Made by a program: the position numbers and the translations under genes. The notes under the pieces were generated by a model. That model saw only the letters and a program-made list of their open reading frames with translations. It was not told the origin of the DNA and searched no databases. Below, piece by piece: positions 45,483-55,859 of a DNA stretch of 64,000 nt. The DNA is from Labia minor (taxonomy: Eukaryota > Arthropoda > Insecta > Dermaptera > Spongiphoridae). Numbering within the stretch: position 1 is the stretch's first letter; each line of letters opens with the position of its first letter. Location: contig OY720344.1 in the NCBI GenBank assembly GCA_963082975.1, forward strand, positions 67,112,546 to 67,176,545, written 5' to 3'.

Positions 45483-46243
45483 GTATCAATATATTTTATT
45501 ATTCTTATTATATATTACGATTTTATATTTTTTAAATAAATGGTTTTTTCTTCTCGAGAAACTCAATCTTTATTATTAGATTTAGAGTACATTTTTTAAA
45601 ATAATAATATATTGTTATATTTGCTCTTTAATGGAAACCTTTCTCGTTTTTATTATATACACGAAATAACCACTTTAAATTGTAATATAAAATTATTTTT
45701 TTATTTTTTATAAATAAATAATTATTATTTAGATAAATTAGATACTGTAGCATTTTTCTTTTTTTATACATTAAGGAACTAATTTGATTGTCTTTTAATA
45801 ATATTTTGAAAATGGTTTTCCGTAAACCCTAAATAAAATTGTTTTGGTAATCCCATATGTTTATTTTAAATTTTATGCAAATTTATACTAAACCAATTAA
45901 CAATGAAACTTGTTTAATATATTTGGTTAGCTATATGACATTATATAGTGAATGTTTTACTAAGCTACTGATAAGATAATCCGATTAAATCAAAACATTG
46001 GGATTTTGGTTCAAATAGATTGCAATACTATCTTTTAAATCGGAGTGTTTACTCGGGAAACTTACCACATGCCAAAGTGATGATAAGTCAAAATAATTTT
46101 TATTATTTTATATTTATTTGACATCTCCTCTTTTCATTAAATCTCATTTCACCTCTATATTATATTATATTATATTATTTTATATTTCATTTAATGGTAG
46201 TTAATATATTTAATCTATTTTTATATTAACTGTAACTCAACCT
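45234..46243. other. AT-rich intergenic DNA
   Basis: Nothing beyond simple sequence, including (TA)n at 45458-45482. Confidence 0.5.
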
Positions 46244-46292
46244 TTTTACCGACCGACGATAGTAAGGGAGGTATTGTTTATATTTCACTTCA
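46244..46292 (+). repeat. HINE 5'-end fragment (F)
   Basis: TTTTTACCGACCGACGATAG then TAAGGGAGGTATTGTTT. Only the 5' terminal part of the family is present. Confidence 0.7.
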
Positions 46293-46997
46293 ACAAATTG
46301 GACTAAATGAACAAATATTCAATAAAAACTAAAATATAGTCATTTATAACCATATCTAATTTAAACAGATCCTTTAATATAATTTATAAAATATCATATA
46401 TAAAAATAATATTTCATGAGTATGTTGATATTATATAAATTATCTGTAAATAAATAACTCATGTTAAATTAAAATAATATTTTGCCCAAGAATTTTTACA
46501 TAATCCTTGAATTGGGATAATTCATTTTGATAAAATTTTATATTGTTAGTAGAAGTCTTCTAGAATATATATAATTTATTATTTATTGTCAAAATAAATA
46601 TTAATATATTAAATATTTTATTTTATATATATAAATATATAAAAAATATTAATTAAAAAATAGAATATTTATTTATTTTATTATTTTCTAAATATATATA
46701 TATATATATATATATAAATATATTATTAATTAAAAAATACAATAAAAAAAATATATAACATAAATGTCTATTATGATTTATTAAAATAAATTATAAATTA
46801 TATTTTTGCCCTCAAGCGTAGAAATATTTTATGAAAATATATTGAAATATAACAACAAATAAATAAAAAAAGTAAATAAATTAAAAAAATAAAAATAAAG
46901 ATTTAAATTATTTTTTTTATTTATTTAATTTCAATTTTGTTTTTTGTTTTTTTTTAGGAACTTTTAAATGGTTTAATCTTTTCTTTGAAATATATCT
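46293..46997. other. AT-rich intergenic DNA
   Basis: No gene. (AT)n near 46693-46716. Confidence 0.5.
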
Positions 46998-47262
46998 ATC
47001 AATCTCTGTGACTTTACAGAACTCGAAAGTTCTTGGCCGCAGCGACCACATTTCTCCAAGTGCCCCTATTCTGAGCCATTACCATCCAAATCCTACCCTC
47101 TCCCATCTCTCTTACATCCCTTCCTATTTGTCCACCCTCTGCGTTTTTAGTCTTCCTACCGGATGTTTCCCAAACAATCTCCCCACCAATATATTTTTCG
47201 CCATTCTTTCCTCTCCTAATCTAGCCACGTGTCCCGTCCTTCGCAACCTTCTTGATTTTATA
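46998..47262 (-). pseudogene. RTE reverse-transcriptase C-terminal remnant
   Basis: The minus strand reads IKSRRLRRTGHVARL, GEERMAKNILVGRLFGKHP and VGRLKTQRVD. This is the extreme C-terminal region of RTE polyproteins and corresponds to the later half of 1-545 and of 6780-7030, without the Helitron terminal hairpins. The plus-strand 116-residue frame over it is antisense noise. Confidence 0.8.
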
Positions 47263-47326
47263 ATCTATTTATTTGAAATAAAATTAATAAATTTTATTAT
47301 TTTTTATTTTTTTTTTTTTTTTTTAG

Positions 47327-47357
<31 letters not shown>

Positions 47358-49079
47358 ATCATTTCTTCCCTTTCTCTTCCCTCTATCCTACTTATAATCT
47401 GACATATTGAAATTAGTATTTCATGTAGATTATAATTAATTTAGAAAGGGTAATGTGAAAGAATAATAATATGATTGGCAGTTCAAGTTAAAATCTTTGT
47501 AATTAAAAAAAAAATTATTTCACCTGTTTCGCAAAATATAGGTATATTTATTTTTAAGACAGTGACATTTGAATATATTTTCTTCTATAGTTGAACCTTA
47601 CAATCAATCTTTTTTTTGTTTTTTGTCGTTTTTTTTAATCTTTTACAAATGCCTGTGAGTATGAATTCATCCCAATCTCGGTTGTTATCTTTACTAATTA
47701 GCGATTGGCGTCTGCCGCCACAGGAGAGTAACCCTCTCTCATTTGGATTAGCTCTGAACATTCATTCTCTCACCCCCACCCCCTCCTCCTTCTCTCTCCT
47801 CGCGCGACTCTTCACCCTTCTTTCACCCTTTCTCCCTCTTTACCCGTCTACGTACCCCACCTTCGCTCGACGTTGACCCATTGCTCTGGCATTTCATGTG
47901 ACCCCCTTTTTTTTGCGTATAAATACCACATTAATCGCGGAAACACAACCGTACGGAAATTAGCCCACCCTAAAAGCATCCAACAGATATTTTCGAATCA
48001 TATTTCAAAAAGCAAATGAATGTCAAACGGTTAGTTGACCCAAACAACCAGAAAGAGTCTGGTTAAAGTTTTTTTTTTTAATCTCCTACATTGTAAATTG
48101 AATTATTTATATATAATGCATAGTCATATAAATTCTTATAATCTGATTTATCGTAGAAAGTTTATTAAATTTTTCTCAGTCATTTTTATTAACCTATCTA
48201 GTCCATATGGGAATTTATAAAAATACAATCTAATTTGATTTATTAGTGAGATATTCAAAATTTTTCTTTACCCAAACAAATGAATATTTTATTGACATTA
48301 GTATTAATAATAAATAAAAAAATAGAAAAAATAAATGTCTTATATTTAATAGAGCCATATTTCCTTGATATACCTAACTTTTTTTTTAAATATCTTTCTC
48401 TTATTTCAAATGACAAAAAAAAATCAATAAATTCTTCTCCTTTGATAAGCTGACAAGAATAAAATTAATATACTTATGTTTTTTTTACATACATATATCT
48501 AAACCTAAAGTGTAATGAGCTGAATGGAGAATAAATGCTGAATATTCATTTGAGAAGAGGATAAGTTTCATTTATAATTGAAATTGCAAAATTAGGTCAA
48601 GGGTTCAGACGCTCACACGAAAATGATAAATCAGGGTTTTTTAAGAGTATGAATGATGGTTAAGTATACTTTCTGATTGAGGATAATTTTAAATTAAAAA
48701 TAAAGAAAAAATACAATCGTTTCAAGAATATAGCAATTAATATTTAAATATATTATACGATTGATTTTTTAATATTATTTTAATATAAATAAAATTAAAT
48801 GGTTAATTTCTCAATCCCAATGGAGGAGATATAAATAAGTTTTAGTATTCTTCTTGTTATTTCAAGTCATAATTTATTAGTACCTAGTTCACCGAGCCAA
48901 CGTTCGGTCATTAAAATAAATTATTCCTTATTATCGGGTTTGACTGGTAATATTAATACCTGGTTCACCGAACTGCCGTTAAAATAATTTAAAAAAACAT
49001 AAATTTAAAAAATTAGTCATAAAACATACATCCCTTAAACGTATGTATTAATGCACTGAAAGACAGAAAAGTATGGCCT
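47263..49079. other. Intergenic DNA with a promoter-like island
   Basis: (T)n at about 47305-47324 and (AT)n at 47330-47357. 47640-47990 is GC-richer, pyrimidine-biased, and ends with a TATAAATA box at about 47919-47926. It could be a promoter pointing right, but no gene follows that I can recognise. The motif TACCTAGTTCACCGAGC recurs at 48881 and 48957. Confidence 0.4.
48881..48975 (+). repeat. Short direct repeat TACCTxGTTCACCGA
   Basis: TACCTAGTTCACCGAGC at about 48881 and TACCTGGTTCACCGAAC at about 48957, with a third match at 12512. The unit of origin is unknown. Confidence 0.5.
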
Positions 49080-49480
49080 GTGGATATAACATAATATATA
49101 TTTCGTAATTTGATTTTATTTATATTTATAATATTTTGAATTTTAGGAAGCACTTGGTCTGATTTAGTGTCTGACGTCATTTAAATTTTCTTTTTTTTCC
49201 TATTTTAAATTAAGAAAAACTAATAAACTTTCTGAAACAATTTCAAATAATTTAAAAGTACGTATTAATAAAAAACAGATATGGATAAAAGACAAATATT
49301 TTTTTTTATTTATAATACTTTGTATTTAATGAAGCGCTGTCTGACGTAGATTCCTAATTTCCTATTTTAAATTAAGAAAAAACTAATAAAGATGATTTTT
49401 CCCGAGGCTGGAACCAATATAGATCGATTTTTCTTTATAAAAATTATCTATGTGTGAATTTCAAAAATCTTCGAGCGGTT
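49080..49480 (-). mobile_element. HINE-like diverged copies (H), two overlapping pieces
   Basis: 49080-49225 and 49226-49480 each match the 3' half of HINE copy B (AAAAACAGATATGGATA, GTCTGACGT, TTTTAAATTAAGAAAAA, CTAATAAAGATGATTTTTC). The first stops at the point where the second begins again at CTGAAACAATTTC, so there is a partial duplication. The outer repeats are not recognisable. Confidence 0.6.
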
Positions 49481-49785
49481 TAATATTTCAAAAATACAAA
49501 TATATATACACATATATATTTGTATATATACAATTTTTGCTAGTATAATAAGATAAGATATATTCTTTATATGAATATTATATGTATAAAAAATACATTG
49601 GAAAAATTAAAATTGACTACCTCCTTATAATTACATATATTCTTTGTAAAATATATATATTACATTATTATTTCCAATAATAAATACAAACTATAATCTA
49701 AACTACATTTAAACTATTATATATTTTAATTTCTCAACAATTTGCTTTTTCGTAGTATATATGAACCGCAAAAAGGGGAAATCAC

Positions 49786-50072
49786 CGGTGACTGCATAAC
49801 GAGGAATTTGATCTTCAAACATAATTAGGGATATTAAATCAAGAAGGTTGCAATGGATGGATCACATGGTTAGAATGGAAGGCTGGTGAGAAAAGTGATT
49901 GTGTCGAGACTGTTTAGAAAGCCGCTGGTTGGTAGACCGAGGACGGGGTGATAATTTAATAAGGGATGTTGAGAGATTTAGGAAAGAATAGAAATTGGAT
50001 GTAGGAGTGTGAATTGATGTGATTAAGAACTTTCGAGCCAAAGATATATTTCTAATGTATAATTGATTCAAA
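49786..50072 (+). pseudogene. RTE reverse-transcriptase C-terminal remnant
   Basis: ATCAAGAAGGTTGCAATGG and CACATGGTTAGAATGGAAGG, followed by AAGCCGCTGGTTGGTAGACC, give decayed IKxRRLQWxxHMVRM and KPLVGRP text, then MLRDLGKE-like text. The order is as in the RTE C-terminus. Stops are frequent. The 69-residue frame on the other strand is antisense. Confidence 0.65.
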
Positions 50073-51491
50073 TGAGTTAAATTTTAGTTGTAAATAAATA
50101 AGTATGTTCTCGACAATCCTTAAAACGCATTCCAATATTAGAACATACTGTTTTAAATAATAAATTTAGTAATAATTGGATTTATATAATAAATTATGAG
50201 TGTTTTCCAGCCACCTCAGTGGGAATTGAAAGAAAATAATCAAGTATGAATTAGTCTGATCCAATAATCAAATTTTGATTGATCCATCAGGCCTCTCTTT
50301 GTTTGATGAGTTTCTCATCAACATTTTCATCTCATTCCCATTTACACAATATAAATTAATATTCTTTCACTGAAATAATATTATCCAATGATGAAAGAGA
50401 AATTGTCCAGTGTTGCTAATCTATTGGCACAAATTAATAATCTGATAAATTAAGAAAATATGAATATATATATGAAAGACAATTGTACAATTAAAATAAC
50501 TAGCATATGGAAGACTTTCTGTGTGGTTTGAATCATTTTTAAATTAATTTAATAATAATTAATTAAAAAACTATAAGTTACTAATGTTATATTTATGAAT
50601 ATTTATAATTTTTTATTGGATAGTTTTAGTTACCTTTTAATAAGTCATTTCTTTTGGACAAATTAACATCTCACTTGATTATAAAAAATAAATTCAATTT
50701 ATGTAATCTTTTCTTGTATTTTATTGAATCATTTATTTGAAAAAATATTTTAAAATATTTAAATTAAGGTCACATTAGTATTAGTGATATTTTTTTATAG
50801 TAATAATAAATCATTTCATTTAATATTAAAATTAGTTTATAGTAAATAGGAGCCCCAATTTAAGTTCTACCAAAAATATTATATTTAATAATTGATAGTA
50901 TAGTATTTCTTTTAAAAAATAAAATAAACACATTAATAATTATTTTTTCTGTTTATGGAATTTATTCATGTATGATTATCTGAAGGAAATTTGATTTATA
51001 AAATAATATCGTATACTTGTATTTCAATGTAGATTCTGCCGGGCGAATAATTTATAATGTATGCAAGCGTAAAATTTTAAGGATGTAGAAAAAATGCCAC
51101 AACAATATTCAATGAATGTAAAAAAACAGGATAATACTTAAAGATGAAGGAATATGTGTATATTTTATTATTGTAAAAATTAATTTTTAATTAATTAATC
51201 GTTTCATAAAGTTAACTGAAAGTGACAGTAAAGGGTTAAGAATATTTTTATATTTCAATATGTTTTTATTTTAATGAATTTCGATAAATTAACTAATTAA
51301 TATTTTGTTTTACTTAAATCTCGTACCAAAAGCAAAAAAGAATAACCAGAACTAGAAAAAAGAAGCTTGCTTCAGATTTGAATTTATGTTGCTATCTATA
51401 AAAAAATGAATTTGATTCTCATTGACTTCATCCTAGCCTTACACTATTAAATTTTTCATTCCCTACATTTAGTTGGAATAATTTACATTTT
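50073..51491. other. AT-rich intergenic DNA
   Basis: I see nothing in it beyond AT-rich sequence. Confidence 0.5.
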
Positions 51492-52115
51492 TACCGACCG
51501 ACGATAGTAAGGGAGGTATTGTTTTCACACCAAATTTCACATGTGGAGATTTTTACATATCTCCACGAATCATGCATTTTCTTAACAGAAAAAAGTATTT
51601 TTAGCATGATGTCTGTCCGTCCGTCTGTCCGTATAGATGTGTACAGCCTGAACTGCTCAACGGATTTTGATGAAATTTGGTATATTTACTTAATGCATCA
51701 GTGGGATGAATTGATCAACTTTTGGTGCAAATCCGGAAACCGGAAGTGGTAGTATTAGCGATCGACAATAGGAAGGTAAGGGTTATTTTCACACCAATTT
51801 TCACATAAGGAGATTTTTTACATATCACCACGAATCATGCACTTTGTATTGGTTTTATTCTCGAGAAAAATCATTTTTATTAGTTTTTTTCTTAATTTAA
51901 AATTATATGACGTCATCCAGCCATTCATGACGTCACAGCCTGGTCTTACATATATATTATAAATAAAATATAATTAAAAATATTTATGTTAAATCCATAT
52001 CTTATTGCATTAATAGTTATAGTTACATTTAAATTATTTTAAATTGTTTCTGTAGCTGGAAATTAATTTATTTCAAACCGTCGGTCGGTTCGGACCTGGC
52101 CACAGGTCAACTTAT
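51492..52115 (+). mobile_element. HINE (Helentron-like) copy C, best-preserved
   Basis: Complete architecture: 5' terminal ACCGACCGACG at 51493-51503; block 1 (51497-51580); (GTCC/GTCT)n microsatellite (about 51608-51632); core with CAACGGATTTTGATGAAATT (51659-51678); block 2, a diverged direct repeat of block 1 (51757-51843); TGACGTCA-containing pair (51908-51935); inverted CGTCGGTCGGT at 52079-52089; hairpin GACCTG-GCCA-CAGGTC at 52093-52108; end near CAACTT. An inverted repeat that is terminal at one end but internal to a hairpin at the other, with a mid-element microsatellite, matches the known design of Helentron-associated elements such as DINE-1. It is non-coding; the 77-residue frame is not a gene. 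Confidence 0.9.
52093..52108 (+). repeat. 3' terminal hairpin of HINE copy C
   Basis: Perfect 6-bp stem GACCTG/CAGGTC with loop GCCA, next to the inner ACCGACC repeat. Confidence 0.85.
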
Positions 52116-52117
52116 TT

Positions 52118-54566
52118 ACTTTTTTGCTGTTTTCCTAATTTATATAAATTATATAATTTGTTAGTCTTTCCTTAGTTGTTAGTCGATTTTTGGAGTTGAA
52201 ATCATATCCGGGTTTTTGGTTCTCCAAGGTTTTAAGTCTCAATTTTTTTGCAATATGATAGTATATGAGGCAGTTTTGTCCTCTTATTTGCAGATTCTGT
52301 TCTATACTCAGATATATTAATCTTTTCTATTAATTAATTCTATATTAATTATTTTCTATATTTTTTTAAATTTATATTAATTTATTTAATTATTATAATA
52401 ATATTTAGTTGTTGGTACAATCTTAGAAAATTATATTAGATAGTTTATATATTTCATACTATTCACCAACATTTCAATAACTACGAACTACTAAACGAAA
52501 GTTTTGGATCCTGATTCAAATAAAAAAAAAATTATGAATTTTATATTTATTTCCCTGAAAGAAAAAAATTGGTTTTCTAAATTTATTGTCAAATTCAATC
52601 ATTTACACTATATGATAAATTTACAAGCATAGTTTTTCTTTGAAATCTTAATCGAGAGGTACTTATACTTAAAAGAAAAAAAAACATTAAGTAACTAAAA
52701 AAGTGTCATGGCCTTTATCGACTCTTCCTCGGTGCTTGGTCGTCGTTCTTCCGAGATAGACATGGACCTGTTCTTGTTCCCCTTTCTTTTCAACACACAT
52801 ATACACATACACGTAGCATAGTTTATCCCCGCGACAAGGATGCTCAAGACAAGGAACAACGTGAAAAGGGGTCCAGACCTGAAAAGGGTGGGGGAGAGTG
52901 GATCAAGTGCAAAAAAGTAACGCCAGGCCTGCTGATCTCATCAATCTTCTTGAGGACGAATCCTTCCTATTCTCTGTTTTCTTAAAGACATATGATGATG
53001 CCCGTAGATCGACGACAGATAGTCTCCTTCTACTCGGAATGATAAATAAAACACTAGAAATTAGACAGAAATACTACAATTTATAAAAATATCTTTACAC
53101 CATCATTTATTTTGCCTTTCAAAAAGATTAGATTTTTTTAAGTGAAGATCCGGGCTCATGTCTTTTCTCCCCCTTGAAAATAAAGTAACTATAATAAATT
53201 GAAATTTTCATTCTAAATTATTAGTACCGAAATTTTTACAATAAAATACCTTTTTTTCTTACTTTTACTACTTTAAAATTTACAAATAAATTTTAAATAT
53301 AAATTTAAAAAAAAACTATAAACTCTTTACGATATAGAAGTATTTGATAAATTAATTATAATGCTGACTTATACATTATTTATCATAAGTTCATTTGTTA
53401 TGATAATATAATTAGGTTTTGTAATATACAAAGTATTTAAATTATAATTTATGGATATCTTTCTAATATGTTAAGTTAACAAAAAAATTAAACTTATAAA
53501 TATAAAACTTGAAAATTAATTAATTAAATACTCGATGAACTTTCAAATTCAATGTAAGTATTTGCTTTATGCGCATTTAGGTTGTTACGTCGTCACCAGA
53601 AGAAGCTTTCTTCTTCTCAACTCCTTCTCATCATTTCTCAACAGCTTCTGATGATTTTGATACAACCGAAACGAGCATAAAACAAACAAAATCGATAAAC
53701 TGAAAACTTCAGCAAGTGTTAAATTAAAAATTCTCTTATCAAGTTTAATATGTTTAACTTTAATTTTAGTTTACATAACATATTAAAAAGTTTCATGGCC
53801 AATGGTTTATTAAATTCATTTTTTAATAACTCATAACAAAATATATCTTAATAATTTTTTATATAGTAATTTGTATTTACATATATTAAATGTTTGATAT
53901 ATTATTTAATACTTAAAATATTAATATTAAGTTTCTTAAGGAAGTTTACTTATTTCAGAATCCTTTTTTATATATACGATTTATTTATATCCTATATATT
54001 TAAAAAAAAATTTTATTATAATGTATGTAATGTAGGTTCTTAACACACATTGTAATGTTTTTGTACTTGAGAAATTATTTTCTTTTTATCTTCCAATTCC
54101 TTATTGTTATTTGTATTATTGTATATTTGTTTACTTTAGGCACATTTATATATATGCAATATATATTTAGAGATAAAGAACTCTCCTCCTCGCCCTTAGA
54201 ATTTCCAAAGAATTATGCCCACCATATAATATATAGATAATTAATAGATTTCTAGTTGAAACACCAGAATTGAAAAAAATTAATTTAAAAAAGAGCTATA
54301 AATAAACAATTATTTTTTTAAAAAAAATATTATTATGTGTGTTTTTGTATAAGATATTCGATTTCAAAAAAAAAAATGTTAATATTTTTTACAAATAATA
54401 AAAATAATAATACATTATATAACCTTAGTATACATATATTTGAATATATTATTCAAAAATCTGTATTTGAACTTAAATTGACAAACTTAAACACCCTTTT
54501 TTAAATTTATATCGATCTTCAAAATTGTTTTTCTATTAATATATGATTGATTATTTTTATGAAAAT
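52118..54566. other. Intergenic DNA with a possible exon-bearing island
   Basis: AT-rich except 52700-53090. No recognised gene apart from the weak candidate at 52898. Confidence 0.4.
52898..53086 (+). CDS. Possible small ORF or terminal exon, unrecognised
   Basis: A 62-residue frame starting ATG at 52898, in a GC-richer island (52700-53090) without any repeat partner in the window. Its composition is balanced (Leu, Asp, Ser, Arg), unlike the Ile/Tyr/Phe-rich noise frames, with segments such as LINLLEDESFLFSVFLKTYDD and LLLLGMINKTLEIRQ. AATAAA occurs at about 53044 (inside the frame) and 53178. I do not recognise the protein. It could be the last exon of a spliced gene, a micropeptide or chance. 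Confidence 0.2.
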   Translation: MDQVQKSNARPADLINLLEDESFLFSVFLKTYDDARRSTTDSLLLLGMINKTLEIRQKYYNL

Positions 54567-54815
54567 TTACCCACCGACGATAGGAAGGGAAGGTATTGTT
54601 TTCACACCAAATTTCACATGTGGAAATTTTTACATAGCTACACGAATCATGCACTTTGTTAACAGAAAAAAGTATTTTTAGTATGATGTCTGTCCGTCCG
54701 TCTGTCTATTGTGTGTCCATATAGACGTGTACAGCTTGAACGGCTCAACGGATTTTGATAAAATTTGGTATATTGGATTAATGCATCAGTACCATGAATT
54801 CATCAACTTTTTAGT
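54567..54815 (+). mobile_element. HINE copy G, 5' part
   Basis: Starts with an eroded terminal repeat (ACCCACCGACGATAGG), then block 1, the (GTCC/GTCT)n microsatellite with an extra TATTGTGTGTC, and the core CAACGGATTTTGATAAAATT. It stops after TTCATCAACTTTTTAG, before block 2. It is 3'-truncated. Confidence 0.8.
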
Positions 54816-55683
54816 AATTAAACTAAAAATAAAAACCAGAATAATAAAATTTTGTCATTTTAATTCAAGTTTTAAAAATATTTTTTGTTTATACTTTATA
54901 TATATAATGTTTGTTTGATCCATGAGTATTTAAATCATAGCAGTGTAATTTTTGCTTGATTTCTGTTGCCATCTGCAGGTACTTCTAGATAATTATTTTT
55001 TTCACTCTTTCAGAAGGTGCTTATGTGTTTTCCAAATTCATTCAACTATTTTTTTGTTCTTTCTCTCCAAGTAATTTTCACCTATTCATCAAACTATAGT
55101 TAAATTCATATTTTTACCTCCTAAGAATCATTTCCTTTCCCTTTTTGGGTCCCCCTTTTTATACCAGAAGTCATCGTATGTTGGAACCTTCCAAAGCGAC
55201 CACTTTCTGAATAATATCATCTCCAACTCCTATTTTACCTTTCATTCAATAAACCACTACAAACGTGAGTAAAATTCAATATATTTGTATTTTATTATTT
55301 TTGAATTTAATTATTTCACCCCCTACGCGCTCCGACGCTAAATTTGGTCCATACGAGTCGAATAAAAGGCCCGTAACCTGATTCAGTCCACTAGAAGAAG
55401 AAGTTTATTCAATATTTATTCTCAGATAAATTCTCAGTAAAGATTATATATATATCGAATATTATATATAGATATTCTAATAATATTCTCGGAAGATAAT
55501 TATTATTTGTTGTTTATTTCTTATTTTATTTTATCAAAAGGATTAATGAACAGAGATTAATTTATTAATAAATTTGAAAAATTATTAAAATCAATTAATG
55601 AAAACAATTGGTAAAACAAATTAATTAGAGCAATTGATAAATTGCTTGATTAAACTAATTTGATACCACCACTGCCGCTTCAG

Positions 55684-55714
<31 letters not shown>

Positions 55715-55859
55715 CATATTTACATTATAAATGTACATTAAGTCTTTACAATAAAGATAGTAAATTATTTCTATAATCAAGATATATACATATATACACA
55801 ATAGATTAATTTTATTTCATCCAATCTGACAAATTCTACTCATCCAACACTATGTTCCA
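54816..55859. other. Intergenic DNA with an LTR-like patch
   Basis: 55140-55400 is GC-richer. It has TGTTGGAACCTTCCA at about 55179, ATTCAATAAACC near 55245 and TTTGGTCCATACGAGTCG near 55344. This style is like the end of an LTR and the leader of a BEL or gypsy element, but no partner LTR or coding part follows. (AT)n at 55684-55710. Confidence 0.3.
55684..55710. repeat. (AT)n microsatellite
   Basis: Uninterrupted AT units. Confidence 0.95.

Noticed and set aside
47008..47358. 116-residue plus-strand frame
   Set aside because: It is antisense to an RTE reverse-transcriptase remnant and ends in a (TA)n run.
51519..51752. 77-residue frame with SVRPSVRIDVYSLN text, also seen at 7509, 11412 and 54709
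   Set aside because: The frame runs through the HINE microsatellite and core. The similarity between copies is nucleotide repeat identity and the frame is not preserved to a common start or stop.
51482..52125. Target duplication ATTTAC-T5 around HINE copy C
   Set aside because: ATTT after the hairpin is also present in copy A, so it belongs at least partly to the element, and Helentrons do not make duplications.
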